Shown here: positions 8,806 through 18,095 of the stretch, one piece after another
How the letters are laid out: each line of letters begins with the position of its first letter
Numbering within the stretch: the first letter of the stretch is position 1
Assembly (NCBI RefSeq): GCF_023223525.1
Contig: NZ_JALPRX010000015.1
Span: 22,641 to 86,640, forward strand
Length of the DNA: 64,000 nt
Source of the DNA: Roseomonas acroporae
Lineage (GTDB): Bacteria; Pseudomonadota; Alphaproteobacteria; Acetobacterales; Acetobacteraceae
Direction of reading: 5' to 3'
Notes under the pieces: generated by a model
The model's database searches: none
What the model was told of the DNA's origin: nothing
The model's input: the letters and a program-made list of their open reading frames with translations, nothing else
Position numbers and translations under genes: made by a program

Positions 8806-9981
8806 ATGGTGGCGATGATCGTCTCGCACAGGGCGATGCTGGTGGGCGGCGGTTCGCTCGGGCAGCTCGGCCGGCTGCTCGGCCAGTTCGGGCTGGGCCG
8901 GCCGCTGGTGGTGACGGACCCGTGGATGGTCTCCTCCGGCACGGTGGAGCGCTGCCTCGCCCCGCTGCGCGAGGCCGGGATGCGCCCGGGCGTGTTCTCC
9001 GAGACGGTGCCCGACCCGACCGACACGGTGGTCGAGGCCGGCGTCGCCGCGCTGCGGGCCGGCGACTACGACTGCCTGGTCGGCTTCGGCGGCGGCAGCC
9101 CGATGGACACGGCCAAGGCCATCGCCCTCCTGGCCGGGCGCGACGGCAGCGGCGGCGGCCCGATCAGCCGCTACAAGGTGCCGGCCAGCGCCGACCATGC
9201 CGCCCTGCCGGTGATCTGCGTGCCCACCACCGCCGGCACCGGCTCCGAGGCCACGCGCTTCACCGTCATCACCGACACGGCGCGCGACGAGAAGATGCTG
9301 ATCGCCGGCCTCGCCGCCCTGCCGCTCGCGGCGGTGGTGGACTACGAGCTGACCTTCAGCGTGCCGCCGCGCACCACCGCCGATACCGGCATCGACAGCC
9401 TGACCCACGCGCTGGAGGCCTTCGTCTCGAAGCGCGCCAACCCGCATTCCGACATGCTGGCGCGCTCGGCCATGGCGCTGATCGCCCCCAACCTGCGCAC
9501 CGTGTACGCGCGGCCGCGCGACGCCGCCGCGCGCGAGGCGATGATGCTGGGCGCGACCCAGGCGGGGCTCGCCTTCTCCAACAGCTCGGTGGCGCTGGTG
9601 CACGGCATGAGCCGGCCGATCGGGGCGCATTTCCATGTTCCGCACGGGCTTTCCAACGCCATGCTGCTGCCCGCCGTCACCGCCTTCGGGCTGGAGTCGG
9701 CGCTGCCGCGCTACGCCGAGGCGGCGCGCGCCATGGGCATCGCGGGGACGGCCGATTCCGACCGCGCCGCCGGCGACCGGCTGCTCGGTGAATTGCGGGC
9801 GCTGAACCGCGACCTCGCCGTGCCGACGCCGAAGGAGTACGGCATCCCGAGCCAGCAGTGGCAGGGGCTGATGGCGACCATGGCCGAGCAGGCGCTCGCC
9901 TCCGGCAGCCCGGCCAACAACCCGCGCGTGCCGGACGCGGCGGAGATCGTGAAGCTCTACGAGGAAGTGTACGCGGGCTGA
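8806..9981 (+). CDS. Iron-containing alcohol dehydrogenase
   Basis: Group III (Fe-ADH) NAD(P)-dependent dehydrogenase, 391 aa. Nucleotide-binding motif FGGGSPMDTAKAIAL is at about residues 96-110 and PTTAGTGSEAT at about 143. Metal ligands are expected in DTGIDSLTHALEAF (Asp and His) and in HGMSRPIGAHFHVPHG (two His). Length and motifs are normal. The start may be ATG 8806 or ATG 8815 (MIVSHRAML); GGGAAGGGAACGCG precedes both. Being divergent from a class II aldolase-family gene suggests a shared pathway, for example aldehyde/alcohol conversion after an aldol step, but that is inference. Confidence 0.93.
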   Translation: MVAMIVSHRAMLVGGGSLGQLGRLLGQFGLGRPLVVTDPWMVSSGTVERCLAPLREAGMRPGVFSETVPDPTDTVVEAGVAALRAGDYDCLVGFGGGSPMDTAKAIALLAGRDGSGGGPISRYKVPASADHAALPVICVPTTAGTGSEATRFTVITDTARDEKMLIAGLAALPLAAVVDYELTFSVPPRTTADTGIDSLTHALEAFVSKRANPHSDMLARSAMALIAPNLRTVYARPRDAAAREAMMLGATQAGLAFSNSSVALVHGMSRPIGAHFHVPHGLSNAMLLPAVTAFGLESALPRYAEAARAMGIAGTADSDRAAGDRLLGELRALNRDLAVPTPKEYGIPSQQWQGLMATMAEQALASGSPANNPRVPDAAEIVKLYEEVYAG

Positions 9982-10078
9982 GCCGCCGGCCTCGCCGGGA
10001 AGGGCGGCTTCCCCGCAGGCCGCCCGTGCCGGCCGGCAGGCGCCCCGGCCCGGCGCGTGATGCCGGCCCGCCGGGATC

Positions 10079-10108
10079 GGCCCGCGGGAGTCGGGGCTCC
10101 TGCGGGCC
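10079..10108. terminator. Bidirectional terminator-like hairpin
   Basis: GGCCCGCGGGAG (10079-10090) pairs with CTCCTGCGGGCC (10097-10108), 12 bp with one G-T mismatch and a 6-nt loop. It lies between the stops of two convergent genes. There is no clear U tract. Confidence 0.5.
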
Positions 10109-10117
10109 GGCGCCGCG

Positions 10118-11206
10118 TCAGCGCATCAGGCCCTGCCGCGCCATCCAGTCCTGGATGCGCGCCGCGATCTCGGCGTTGTTGTCGTCCATCATCAGCATGT
10201 GGCTGTTGCCGCGGATGCCCTGGGCCGGCAGGTCCAGCGTGTCGGCGGTGCCGCCGGCCTCGCGGATGCGGGCCTGCCAGCGGCCCACGTTGGCACGGAT
10301 GTTGGTCCAGAACGGGTTGCCCTCGATGTGGTCGCCCCACACCACGAGATGCGGGATGCCGCGCAGCCTGGCCGCGTCGGCGCCGGCGGGCGGGGTGCCG
10401 GAGGGCTCCACCGCGATCACGGCGCGCACCTTGTCGGGCGCGTTCAGCGCCGCCGTGAAGCCGAAATTGCCGCCCTGGCTGTGCACCAGGATGACGCAGG
10501 GGCAGACCTGCTGCACCAGCGCGTCGTAGCCGGCCTGCACCTGGCGGTCCGTGGTGGTCCAGCGCGGCACGCCCTGGCGCATGAACCGGTTCCAGGCGGC
10601 GGCCGGGAAGCGCGTGTCCGGGAAGGCGCGGCGCAGCGAGGGCTCGATGTTCCAGCCATCGGCCGGGCCGACGCGGAACAGGCCCCAGCCCTCGCCCATG
10701 GTGCGGAACACCGGCTCGCCCGGCAGGATCTCGGGGAAGCGGGCCCAGCCGGCGCGGCCGCGCTCCACCGCGTCGGTGACGTAGACGTCGTGGCCGGCGC
10801 GCAGGAAGAGCATCTGCCAGCCGGGCCGCCCGTCCGGCGTCGTCTCGTAGGTGACGCCGGTCAGGCCGCCGCCATGCGCCAGGATCAGCGGGTAGCGGGC
10901 GCGCGGGTCCTGCAGGCGGACGTACTGGGCGTACATCTGCTCGACCTGGAACTGGCCGTTCGGGTCGAGGCGGATGGGCGGCGCGCCGGGCGAGTAGACG
11001 ATCTCTCGCGAGGGCAGGCCGGACAGCTCGGCGACGCGGCCGCCGACATGCAGGCTGCCGATCTCGCGCACCTGCAACGGCGCCTCGGCGGGGGCCCCGG
11101 CGGATGGCCCGGCGGGCGACGGGGTGCCCTGGGCATGGGTGCCGCCCGGCAGGCCGGCAAGGAGCAGGGCGCCGCCGAGCAGGGCGGCGCGCAGGCATTG
11201 GCGCAT
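10118..11206 (-). CDS. Secreted alpha/beta hydrolase (esterase-like)
   Basis: 362 aa with a clear Sec signal peptide (MRQCLRAALLGG, then LLLAGLPGGTHAQG, cleavage about residue 26). Hydrolase-fold cues: HGGGLTG oxyanion region at about residue 120, nucleophile Ser in ILVHSQGGNFGF at about 237, and a late His in GNSHMLMMDDNN. Family resemblance is to poorly characterised periplasmic alpha/beta hydrolases that have long N-terminal extensions. ATG 11204-11206 is chosen because the signal peptide begins there. It is last in a minus-strand series after icd, DUF599 and DUF3060 genes. Substrate unknown. Confidence 0.85.
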   Translation of the reverse strand: MRQCLRAALLGGALLLAGLPGGTHAQGTPSPAGPSAGAPAEAPLQVREIGSLHVGGRVAELSGLPSREIVYSPGAPPIRLDPNGQFQVEQMYAQYVRLQDPRARYPLILAHGGGLTGVTYETTPDGRPGWQMLFLRAGHDVYVTDAVERGRAGWARFPEILPGEPVFRTMGEGWGLFRVGPADGWNIEPSLRRAFPDTRFPAAAWNRFMRQGVPRWTTTDRQVQAGYDALVQQVCPCVILVHSQGGNFGFTAALNAPDKVRAVIAVEPSGTPPAGADAARLRGIPHLVVWGDHIEGNPFWTNIRANVGRWQARIREAGGTADTLDLPAQGIRGNSHMLMMDDNNAEIAARIQDWMARQGLMR

Positions 11207-11327
11207 TGGCTGTTTCCCCCGGATTCGTGCTTCCGAGTCCGGCCCGTTCGGCCGGACCCGGCACCATCTGCCGTGCGCGCCCGTGGCGGACAAGCAGCCG
11301 GCCGGCGGGGAGGCCGACCGTGGCGCG

Positions 11328-11918
11328 CTACCCGTCGCCGCGGCGGACGGTGTTGTCGATGCCCGAATTGGAGCCCTCGGGTTCCGGCACCCCGGCGGGA
11401 GCGGTCCAGAAGACGCGGTGCCGGGCGCCCGCGACCTCGATCCGCGTCGGGCCGGAGAGGCGCAGGTGGATGACCGAGCCGGCGCCGCTCACCTCGACCG
11501 AGGCCGGTCCGCCCGGGCTGCCGGAGCTGGTGCCGGGGGTGGTACCGGGGCCGACACCGGTGGCGACGCGGTGGTTGGCGCCGGCGACGACGAGGCTGCC
11601 CGACTGCCCCTGCACCTGGACCTGCTGCCCCTCGCCATACACGTCGAGACTCGCGGCCGAGCCGAGCCGGACCTGATGCCGGCTGCCCTGCACCGTGACC
11701 CTGCCGCACGCCCCGAGCAGCGTGACGACATGGCTGGTGCCGGCGACGTCCACGTCCCGGCCCTCGCAATTCACCTCGCGGCGCGCATTGGCGCCGACGA
11801 TCCGGATCGCCTCCGGCGGCTCCGCCTGCGGCTGCGCGTGGAGCGCGGGAATGGGCAGCGACACGGCCATCAGCGCCGCCAGGGCAATTCCTCTCACGCC
11901 GGCTTTCCTCCTGGACAT
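11328..11918 (-). CDS. DUF3060-like secreted repeat protein
   Basis: 196 aa. A signal peptide (MSRRKAGVRGIALAALMAVS, then LPIPALHAQ) precedes a body of short beta-strand repeats of the pattern xVxVxGxxHxVxL (DVDVAGTSHVVTL, RVTVQGSRHQVRL, SLVVAGANHRVAT, RIEVAGARHRVFW). This is the DUF3060 pattern and suggests a small beta-helix or beta-solenoid in the periplasm. A Gly/Pro/Thr-rich linker (about residues 120-138) splits the repeats into two groups. No enzymatic residues are evident. The role is unknown. Confidence 0.75.
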   Translation of the reverse strand: MSRRKAGVRGIALAALMAVSLPIPALHAQPQAEPPEAIRIVGANARREVNCEGRDVDVAGTSHVVTLLGACGRVTVQGSRHQVRLGSAASLDVYGEGQQVQVQGQSGSLVVAGANHRVATGVGPGTTPGTSSGSPGGPASVEVSGAGSVIHLRLSGPTRIEVAGARHRVFWTAPAGVPEPEGSNSGIDNTVRRGDG

Positions 11919-11991
11919 CTTCGGCCCGGGTCCGGCCGATGGGGCAGCCGGCGGAGGCCGGCCGTCGCCGTGGCAACGGCCGCGCCACGTC

Positions 11992-12705
11992 TCAGGTTTC
12001 CGAATCCTCGGCGATCGGCACGTTCAGCGCCTGGCGCACCACGCTGCGGAATTCGCGGCGGTACAGCTCGTTGACCACCCAGAGCGTCGCCAGGATCAGC
12101 GCCACCGGGTGGAAGATCCAGAGCAGGGCGGCGAGGCCGAAATAGTAGGCGCGCAGGCCGGAATTGAAGTGCCGCGCGGCGCGGTTGGCGACGGCGGCCG
12201 CCATCTCGGCCTGCGCCCGGGCCGGTTCCGGCTCGGCGGCGGCCTGCTTCGGGTGCGGGAAGGCGCCGACCAGGATCGAGGCGTAGTTGAACTGCCGCAT
12301 CGCCCAGGTCAGCTCGAAGAAGGCGTTCACGAAGATCAGGATCAGCAGGCCGATGCGCACCTGCCAGGCCGTCGCGTCCGGCACCTCGGCGATGGGCATG
12401 CTGCCCAGGATGCGCTGGCCGAGATCGGGGCTGCCCAGCATGGCCAGCAGGCCGCCCAGGATGAAGATCGAGGTGTTGGCGAGGAAGCTCGTGGACGACA
12501 TCAGGTTGCCGACCAGCGAGGCGTCGACGATGCGGTTGTCGCGCGTCAGCGAGGTGGCCATCCAGCGCCGGCGGTGGCGGTTCATGGCCGCGATCACGCT
12601 GCGGTCGCGGAAGGACGGCGCCCGGTCCACCACGGTGGGATAGCCGAGCCAGCCGGCCAGGAACACCGCGAGGCCGATCCAGTCGAGCAGGGTCAGGTGC
12701 AGCAA
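11992..12705 (-). CDS. DUF599 family inner-membrane protein
   Basis: 237 aa with about four hydrophobic segments: near residues 5-25, 70-92, 115-135 and 185-212. The blocks MNRHRRRWMATSLTRDNRIVDA, then FFELTWAMRQFNY and HFNSGLRAYYFGLAALLWI, match the DUF599 family of unknown function. It follows icd with 67 bp between, across a terminator-like hairpin, so it may be cotranscribed by read-through only. Confidence 0.85.
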   Translation of the reverse strand: MLHLTLLDWIGLAVFLAGWLGYPTVVDRAPSFRDRSVIAAMNRHRRRWMATSLTRDNRIVDASLVGNLMSSTSFLANTSIFILGGLLAMLGSPDLGQRILGSMPIAEVPDATAWQVRIGLLILIFVNAFFELTWAMRQFNYASILVGAFPHPKQAAAEPEPARAQAEMAAAVANRAARHFNSGLRAYYFGLAALLWIFHPVALILATLWVVNELYRREFRSVVRQALNVPIAEDSET

Positions 12706-12738
12706 GCGGAGGCCCGTTCCCGCCGGAAGGTTCGGGGC

Positions 12739-12764
12739 GCGGCGGGGGAGGGCTCCCCCGCCGC
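12739..12764 (-). terminator. Terminator-like hairpin after icd
   Basis: Perfect 12-bp arms GCGGCGGGGGAG (12739-12750) and CTCCCCCGCCGC (12753-12764) with a 2-nt loop, 8 bp beyond the icd stop. A very stable stem, but the minus-strand side has no T run, so efficiency is uncertain. Confidence 0.55.
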
Positions 12765-12772
12765 CTTTCCGC

Positions 12773-13984
12773 TCAGGCCATCGCCTTCTGCAGGTTGCTG
12801 TCGATCTTGGCCAGGAAGTCCTGGGTGTTGAGCCAGGCCTGGTCCTTGCCGATCAGGATGGCGAGGTCCTTGGTCATGAAGCCGCTCTCGACGGTCTCGA
12901 CGCAGACCTTCTCCAGCGTCTCGGCGAAGGCCGTGACGTCCGGCGTGTTGTCGAACTTGCCGCGATAGGCGAGGCCACGGGTCCAGGCGAAGATCGAGGC
13001 GATCGGGTTGGTCGAGGTCTCGCGGCCCTTCTGGTGCTCGCGGTAGTGGCGGGTGACGGTGCCGTGGGCCGCCTCCGACTCCACCGTGTTGCCGTCCGGG
13101 GAGAGCAGCACCGAGGTCATCAGGCCGAGCGAGCCGAAGCCCTGCGCCACGATATCGGACTCCACGTCGCCGTCGTAGTTCTTGCAGGCCCAGACGTAGC
13201 CGCCTTCCCACTTCAGGGCGGAGGCCACCATGTCGTCGATCAGGCGCTGCTCGTAGACGATGCCCTTCTCCTTGAACTTCGCCGCGAACTCCTCCTCGAA
13301 CACCTTCTGGAAGATGTCCTTGAAGGTGCCGTCATAGGCCTTCAGGATCGTGTTCTTGTGGCTGAAGTACACGGAGTAGCCGCGCGTCAGGCCGTAATTG
13401 AAGGAGGCGCGGGCGAAGCCCTCGATCGACGCGGACAGGTTGTGCTGCATCATCGCGACGCCCGGACCCTTGAACGGGAACTCCCCGATCTCCTGCAGCT
13501 GGCCGCCCTCCGGCGTGTAGGTCATGGTGACCTTGCCCGCCCCCGGCACCTTCATCTCGACGGCGCGGTAGATGTCGCCGTAGGCGTGGCGGCCGACCAC
13601 GATCGGCTTCGACCAGTGCGGCACCAGGCGCGGCACGTTCTGGCAGATGATCGGCTCGCGGAAGATGGTGCCGTCGAGGATGTTGCGGATCGTCCCGTTC
13701 GGGGAGCGCCACATCTTCTTCAGGCCGAACTCCTTCACCCGCGCCTCGTCCGGGGTGATGGTGGCGCACTTCACGCCGACGCCGTACTGCTTGATCGCGT
13801 TGGCCGCGTCCACCGTCACCTGGTCGTCGGTCTGGTCGCGGTACTCGATGCCGAGGTCGTAGTACTTCAGGTCCACGTCGAGGTAGGGCAGGATCAGCTT
13901 GTCCTTGATGAACCCCCAGATGATGCGGGTCATCTCGTCGCCGTCGAGCTCGACGACGGGGGTCTTCACCTTGATCTTGGCCAT
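12773..13984 (-). CDS. icd: Isocitrate dehydrogenase (NADP+)
   Basis: TCA-cycle enzyme oxidising isocitrate to 2-oxoglutarate with NADP+ and Mg/Mn, 403 aa. It is the type II homodimeric form shared by alphaproteobacteria and eukaryotes: [22 protein letters not shown] at the N-terminus, [33 protein letters not shown] (substrate Ser/Asn/Arg), [30 protein letters not shown] (metal Asp), and [17 protein letters not shown] (NADP-specific). ATG 13982-13984 ([10 protein letters not shown]) matches the family; the longer open frame upstream is not conserved-looking. A terminator-like hairpin follows directly. Confidence 0.97.
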   Translation of the reverse strand: MAKIKVKTPVVELDGDEMTRIIWGFIKDKLILPYLDVDLKYYDLGIEYRDQTDDQVTVDAANAIKQYGVGVKCATITPDEARVKEFGLKKMWRSPNGTIRNILDGTIFREPIICQNVPRLVPHWSKPIVVGRHAYGDIYRAVEMKVPGAGKVTMTYTPEGGQLQEIGEFPFKGPGVAMMQHNLSASIEGFARASFNYGLTRGYSVYFSHKNTILKAYDGTFKDIFQKVFEEEFAAKFKEKGIVYEQRLIDDMVASALKWEGGYVWACKNYDGDVESDIVAQGFGSLGLMTSVLLSPDGNTVESEAAHGTVTRHYREHQKGRETSTNPIASIFAWTRGLAYRGKFDNTPDVTAFAETLEKVCVETVESGFMTKDLAILIGKDQAWLNTQDFLAKIDSNLQKAMA

Positions 13985-14199
13985 GCGGATCCTCATCCAG
14001 CGATGCGTAGCGGCCGCCCCGCGGCCCGGCGCGGGCAGCGGGGCGGGCGGCCGGGACAGGGGCGGAACATCGCACCGGGTCGGGAGTGGGGCAAGGCCGC
14101 TGGCGGCGATGGGCGGCGGGGTCGGGCGCGGTCGGGCGCGCGAGAAACCGGCGGCCCGCCCGGGCGTCAGGAGCGGAAGCGCCGGATGGAGGCTCCGCC

Positions 14200-14463
14200 A
14201 TGATCCCTGCCCGCCAACATGCCGCCGGAACCCCCGTGCGCGCTGCCGGGGGGACCGCGCCCGAGGCGGACGGTCCGGGGCGGCGCGACCCGGTGGAATG
14301 CCGCCACTGCGGCGAGCCGACCATGCCGAACGCCCTGTCGGACGGATCGCTGGTATGCTCCTGCCCGGCGGAGCGGGACCTGGGTCCGCCGCCGCGGGAG
14401 GGCTCCCCGGTCGGGTGGGTGCCGCCTTCGGCGCGCGCAACCGTCTGGAGGAGTTCGTCATGA
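14200..14463 (+). CDS. Small zinc-ribbon-like hypothetical protein
   Basis: 87 aa, not assigned to a known family. Cys34, Cys37, Cys53 and Cys55 ([10 protein letters not shown], then SLVCSCPAE) give a C-x2-C-x15-C-x-C pattern that could hold one zinc. The N-terminal 30 residues are Ala/Gly-rich and the C-terminus is Pro-rich, so only the centre is likely folded. Its stop overlaps the start of the next small gene (ATGA at 14460-14463), which supports both as real coupled genes. The start at 14200 is tentative; later starts are possible. Confidence 0.5.
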   Translation: MIPARQHAAGTPVRAAGGTAPEADGPGRRDPVECRHCGEPTMPNALSDGSLVCSCPAERDLGPPPREGSPVGWVPPSARATVWRSSS

Positions 14464-14690
14464 TGCTTCGATGCGGCCTGCGTTGCGCCAGCGGCGTGGC
14501 GACGGGCGTGTTCGCCGCCGGGCTGATGGCCGGCGCGGCGGCCGGCCTGGCGCTGGCCGGCGGTGGCGCGGCGGCGCTGGGTGCCGCCTGCGTCCTGCGC
14601 CGCACGCTGCGGCGGCGCGACCGGCACCACGCTCCCGACGCGCCCTCCGCGCCGCCGGCGGCGGGCAGCACCGAAGGGGTGGTGATGTAG
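14460..14690 (+). CDS. Small Ala/Gly-rich membrane protein
   Basis: 76 aa. One long hydrophobic segment of Gly/Ala/Leu (about residues 12-46, [20 protein letters not shown] and on) resembles glycine-zipper membrane helices. A basic stretch ([11 protein letters not shown], 47-58) and a Pro/Ala tail follow. CTGGAGGAGTTCGTC precedes the ATG, an excellent ribosome binding site, which is the main reason to accept it. It overlaps the preceding small gene by 4 bp. Function unknown. Confidence 0.55.
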   Translation: MMLRCGLRCASGVATGVFAAGLMAGAAAGLALAGGGAAALGAACVLRRTLRRRDRHHAPDAPSAPPAAGSTEGVVM

Positions 14691-14868
14691 CGGCTGCCGC
14701 CCGGCGCTTCCCGGGCAGCCGACCCGCCCGCGCCGGGGCCGCTTCTCCCAGGCCGAAGGGCGGCGCGCGGACCGCCGGCGTCGCCCCCGGCGTTGCGACC
14801 GGCGTGGCGGGAACCTACCCTGCGGCCGCACCGCCAGGGGGTCCCTTCATGCGCGCACCGATCCGCCG

Positions 14869-16116
14869 ATGACGCCGACGACGACGCCGGACGGGCCGGT
14901 GCTGATCGCCGGCGGCGGCGTCGGCGGCCTCGTCCTGGCCCTGTCGCTGCACGAGCGCGGCATTCCCTGCACGGTGTTCGAGGCGGCGGCCGAGGTGCGC
15001 GAGCTCGGCGTCGGCATCAACACCCTGCCGCACGCGATCCGCGAGCTGGCGGCGCTCGGCCTGCTGCCGGCGCTGGACGCGGTGGCGATCCGCACCCGCG
15101 CGCTGCGCTACGCCAACCATCTCGGCCAGACCATCTGGTCGGAGCCGCGCGGCACCTGGGCCGGGCATCCGGTGCCGCAATTCTCGATCCATCGCGGCCG
15201 GCTGCACGGCGTGCTGTGGCATGCCGTCCGGGAGCGGCTCGGCGGGGACGCGCTGCGCACCGCGCACCGGCTGACCGGCTTCGCGCAGGACGCGGCCGGC
15301 GTCACCGCCCGCTTCGCCACCGCCGGCGGCGTGGTGGAGGCGCGGGGCGCCGCCCTGGTCGGGGCGGACGGCATCCACTCCACGCTGCGCGCCCTGCTGC
15401 ACCCCGAGGATGGCGGCATACGCTGGAACGGCATCCAGATGTGGCGCGGCGCCGTGGACTGGCCGGAATTCGAGGGCGGCGACACCATGGTGATCGCCGG
15501 CGACGGCACGGCCAAGGTGGTGCTCTACCCGATCGCCCCGGGGAGCAGGTCGGGCACCCGGCTGCTGAACTGGGTGATCTATGCCCGCATCGCCGACGGC
15601 ACCGCGCCGCCGCCGCGCCGCGAGGACTGGTCCCGCCCGGGCCGCCCGGAGGACTTCCTCCCCTTCGCCGACGGCTTCCGGCTGCCCTTCCTCGACGTCG
15701 CGGCGCTGGTGCGCGCGACTCCGGAGCCCGCCGAGTACCCGATGTGCGACCGCGACCCGCTGCCCTGGTGGACGCGGGGCCGCGTGACGCTGCTGGGCGA
15801 CGCGGCGCACCCGATGTACCCGGTCGGCTCCAACGGCGCCTCGCAGGCGGTGCTGGACGCGCGCGACCTGGCCGCGCGGCTGGCCGCGCTGCCGGTGCCC
15901 GAGGCGCTGTCGGCCTACGAGGCGGAGCGGCTGCCGCGCACGGCGGAGATCGTGCGCTCCAACCGCTCGGGCGGGCCGGAGCGGGTGATCGACTTCGCGG
16001 CGGCGCGCGCGCCGGACGGGTTCGCCTCGATCGACGCGGTGGCGACGCGGGAGGAGCTGCGCGCCATCGTCGGCGGCTACGCGCAGCTCGCGGGATTCGC
16101 CGTCGCGTCGCGGTAG
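14869..16116 (+). CDS. FAD-dependent monooxygenase (PhzS/salicylate hydroxylase type)
   Basis: 415 aa group A flavoprotein monooxygenase. The FAD dinucleotide motif [15 protein letters not shown] is at residues 11-25, the DG motif [11 protein letters not shown] at about 160-172, and the second FAD/ribityl motif [22 protein letters not shown] at about 305-326. Such enzymes hydroxylate aromatic or related substrates with NAD(P)H and O2. The [12 protein letters not shown] loop is typical of the flavin-dependent oxidoreductase subgroup near PhzS. The substrate is unknown. It is followed 28 bp later by an enoyl-CoA hydratase on the same strand, which hints at aromatic or CoA-ester catabolism (inference). 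Confidence 0.88.
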   Translation: MTPTTTPDGPVLIAGGGVGGLVLALSLHERGIPCTVFEAAAEVRELGVGINTLPHAIRELAALGLLPALDAVAIRTRALRYANHLGQTIWSEPRGTWAGHPVPQFSIHRGRLHGVLWHAVRERLGGDALRTAHRLTGFAQDAAGVTARFATAGGVVEARGAALVGADGIHSTLRALLHPEDGGIRWNGIQMWRGAVDWPEFEGGDTMVIAGDGTAKVVLYPIAPGSRSGTRLLNWVIYARIADGTAPPPRREDWSRPGRPEDFLPFADGFRLPFLDVAALVRATPEPAEYPMCDRDPLPWWTRGRVTLLGDAAHPMYPVGSNGASQAVLDARDLAARLAALPVPEALSAYEAERLPRTAEIVRSNRSGGPERVIDFAAARAPDGFASIDAVATREELRAIVGGYAQLAGFAVASR

Positions 16117-16144
16117 CGGCGGGCGCTGGCAGGGGAGGAACGAC

Positions 16145-16918
16145 ATGACCGGCAGCATCGGGCTGCGCCGCGAGGGCGCGGCCGCCTGGATCACCATCCG
16201 CAACGAGCGCAGGCTCAACACGCTGAACGCGGCGCTGATGGCGGAATTCGTCGAGGCCGCGGAATCCCTGCGCGCCGACGACTCGCTCCGCGCCGTGGTG
16301 GTGACCGGCGAGGGGGACCGCGCCTTCATCGGCGGCGCCGACATCAACGAGATGGCGGCGCTGGCGGACGGCGCGGCGGCGCGCGCCTTCATCACCCGCG
16401 TCCATCGCTGCTGCGCCGTGCTGCGCGAGCTGCCGGTGCCGGTGATCGCGGCCGTCGACGGCTACTGCTTCGGCGCCGGGCTGGAGCTGGCCGCCGCCTG
16501 CGACGTGCGGGTGGCGACCGAGGCCTCCACCTTCGGCATGCCCGAGGTGATGGTGGGCATCCCTTCCGTGGTGGAGGCGGCGCTGCTGCCCGGTCTGATC
16601 GGCTGGGGCCGCACGCGCCGCCTGCTGCTGCTCGGCGAGCGGATCGACGCGATGGAGGCGCTCGCCTGGGGGCTGGTGGAGAAGGTGGTGCCGGGCGCGG
16701 CCGCGCTGGACCGCGCCGTGGCGGGCTGGCTGCACCATCTCGACGAGGCCGGGCCGGCGGCGGTGCGCCGGCAGAAGGCGCTGATCCGCCGCTGGGAGGG
16801 CCTGCCGCTGGGCGAGGCGATCGCGGCCGGGGTGGATGCCTTCGCCGCCGCCTGGGACACGGACGAGCCGCGCCGCATGCTGCGCGCCTTCGTGGAGCGG
16901 CCCCGGAAGAAAGGCTGA
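16145..16918 (+). CDS. Enoyl-CoA hydratase/isomerase family protein
   Basis: Crotonase-fold enzyme, 257 aa. Oxyanion-hole regions are FIGGADINEMAAL (about residues 60-72) and YCFGAGLELAAACDVRVA (about 105-122). The positions of the two hydratase glutamates read GLELAAACD (Glu present) and GMPEVMVGIPSVVEA (Glu present in PEV), so a hydratase or related reaction is possible. AGGGGAGGAACGAC precedes the ATG as ribosome binding site. It lies 28 bp behind the monooxygenase gene and is probably cotranscribed. Physiological substrate unknown. Confidence 0.88.
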   Translation: MTGSIGLRREGAAAWITIRNERRLNTLNAALMAEFVEAAESLRADDSLRAVVVTGEGDRAFIGGADINEMAALADGAAARAFITRVHRCCAVLRELPVPVIAAVDGYCFGAGLELAAACDVRVATEASTFGMPEVMVGIPSVVEAALLPGLIGWGRTRRLLLLGERIDAMEALAWGLVEKVVPGAAALDRAVAGWLHHLDEAGPAAVRRQKALIRRWEGLPLGEAIAAGVDAFAAAWDTDEPRRMLRAFVERPRKKG

Positions 16919-16985
16919 GCGGGCCGAGGGGCCGGGGCGGCGGGCGAAGGCGGCGCCCCGCCTGCCGCGGACCGGCCCCGCGCGC

Positions 16986-17435
16986 TCACCCCTGCGGCGG
17001 CAGGAAGGTCACCTCGTGCTCCGCCGCGATCCGCACCACCTCGTTCGGGTCCGTCAGGTCGTGCAGCCGCGCGAACAGCTCGTACAGGCTGCGCGCGGGC
17101 GACACCCAGAACAGCGCCCGCACCGGCGCCGCCGAGCGGTTGAAGATGCCGTGCGACTGGCCGCGCGGCAGCCGGATCAGGTCGCCCGGTCCGGCGGCGC
17201 CGGCCTGCCCGTCCAGCACCAGCTCGAAATTGCCTTCCAGGACGCGGATGAACTCGTCCTGCAGCGGGTGGATGTGCGGCGGCACGAAGGTGCCGGGCGG
17301 GAACAGCGTGTCGAAGGCGAAGGCCGATTCCGTCAGCGCCACCGGCCTGTAGGTCTGGCCGAGGATGTTCCAGGCGACGCCTTCCAGCCCTTCGCCGGCC
17401 GGGGTGACGCCGGCGGTCATCGGGGGAATGCTCAT
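16986..17435 (-). CDS. Single-domain cupin protein
   Basis: 149 aa cupin_2 fold. Motif 1 is PPGTFVPPHIHPLQDEFIRV with HIH and Glu (about residues 47-64). Motif 2 is LPRGQSHGIFN with the last metal-ligand His (about 94-104). So a mononuclear metal site with three His and one Glu is plausible. The C-terminal helix region (LYELFARLHDLTDPNEVVRIA) is common in stand-alone cupins of quercetinase-like annotation. No function can be assigned. Its start faces a heptanucleotide array that begins 13 bp upstream. Confidence 0.85.
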   Translation of the reverse strand: MSIPPMTAGVTPAGEGLEGVAWNILGQTYRPVALTESAFAFDTLFPPGTFVPPHIHPLQDEFIRVLEGNFELVLDGQAGAAGPGDLIRLPRGQSHGIFNRSAAPVRALFWVSPARSLYELFARLHDLTDPNEVVRIAAEHEVTFLPPQG

Positions 17436-17448
17436 GCATGCTCTCCTT

Positions 17449-17488
<40 letters not shown>

Positions 17489-17490
<2 letters not shown>

Positions 17491-18076
17491 AGCGCTCGCC
17501 GATGAGCCTGCAGGCGATGGGAATGGGCGAGCGCGCGGCGGCCTCCGCCAGCGCGCCCTCGTGGATGCCGCAGTCGAGCAGGTTGTCCGGATTCCGGCGT
17601 CGGGCCGAGAAGACGTTCACCAGCACCTGCACGGCGCGGTTCTCCACCCAGGCGATCTCGGCGAGCCTGATGTTCCGTCCGGTCAGCCGCGCCGTGCCGC
17701 CCGCGCCGGGGAGGTCGGCGCGCTCGGCGCCGAGGTTGATCTGGCCCATCCGGTCGGCGTGGCGGCGGGCGGCACGGGTCGGCTCGCCGGAATAGTAGGC
17801 GGCCACCGTGATCGACTCGCCCAGCGCGGCGAGTCGCGCGGCGGCGCGCGGGGAGAGGGTGACCGCGACGGCGAAGGGCACGATCTCCGGCGCGCCCGCG
17901 CCCGCGCCCGGCCCGGCCTGACCGGCCTCGGCGGTGCCGATGGCCAGCGCCGGGAGCATGGCGAGGAGCGCCGCGCCGAAGCGCGGGAGCAGCCCCGCGC
18001 CGCGCCGCGGCATCAACCCCGCAACGCGCCGCGGCACCAATCCCACGCCGCGCCGCGGCGATGCCGGATGACGCAT
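17489..18076 (-). CDS. Hypothetical secreted protein with N-terminal 8-residue repeats
   Basis: 195 aa, not recognised. Residues about 30-51 (FGAALLAMLPALAIGTAEAG) are a signal peptide. They are preceded by three in-frame 8-residue repeats of the form L-x-P-R-R-x-A-G, encoded by a 24-bp tandem repeat. The mature part (IVPFAVAVTLSPRAAARLAALGE, YYSGEPT, then VQVLVNVFSARRRNPDNLLDCG) has strand-rich character and two Cys. An internal ATG at residue 22 (start 18013, MPRRGAGLLPR) would give a normal signal peptide length and could be the true start. It lies downstream of the ABC importer on the same strand, with 19 bp between. Confidence 0.6.
17991..18062. repeat. 24-bp tandem repeat inside a coding N-terminus
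   Basis: Three 24-bp units (17991-18014, 18015-18038, 18039-18062) share CCGCG/ACGCGCCGCGGCA cores. Being a multiple of 3, they encode 8-residue repeats in front of the signal peptide of the secreted protein without breaking its frame. Confidence 0.8.
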
Positions 18077-18095
18077 GGCAGCCCTCCCGCCCGCT

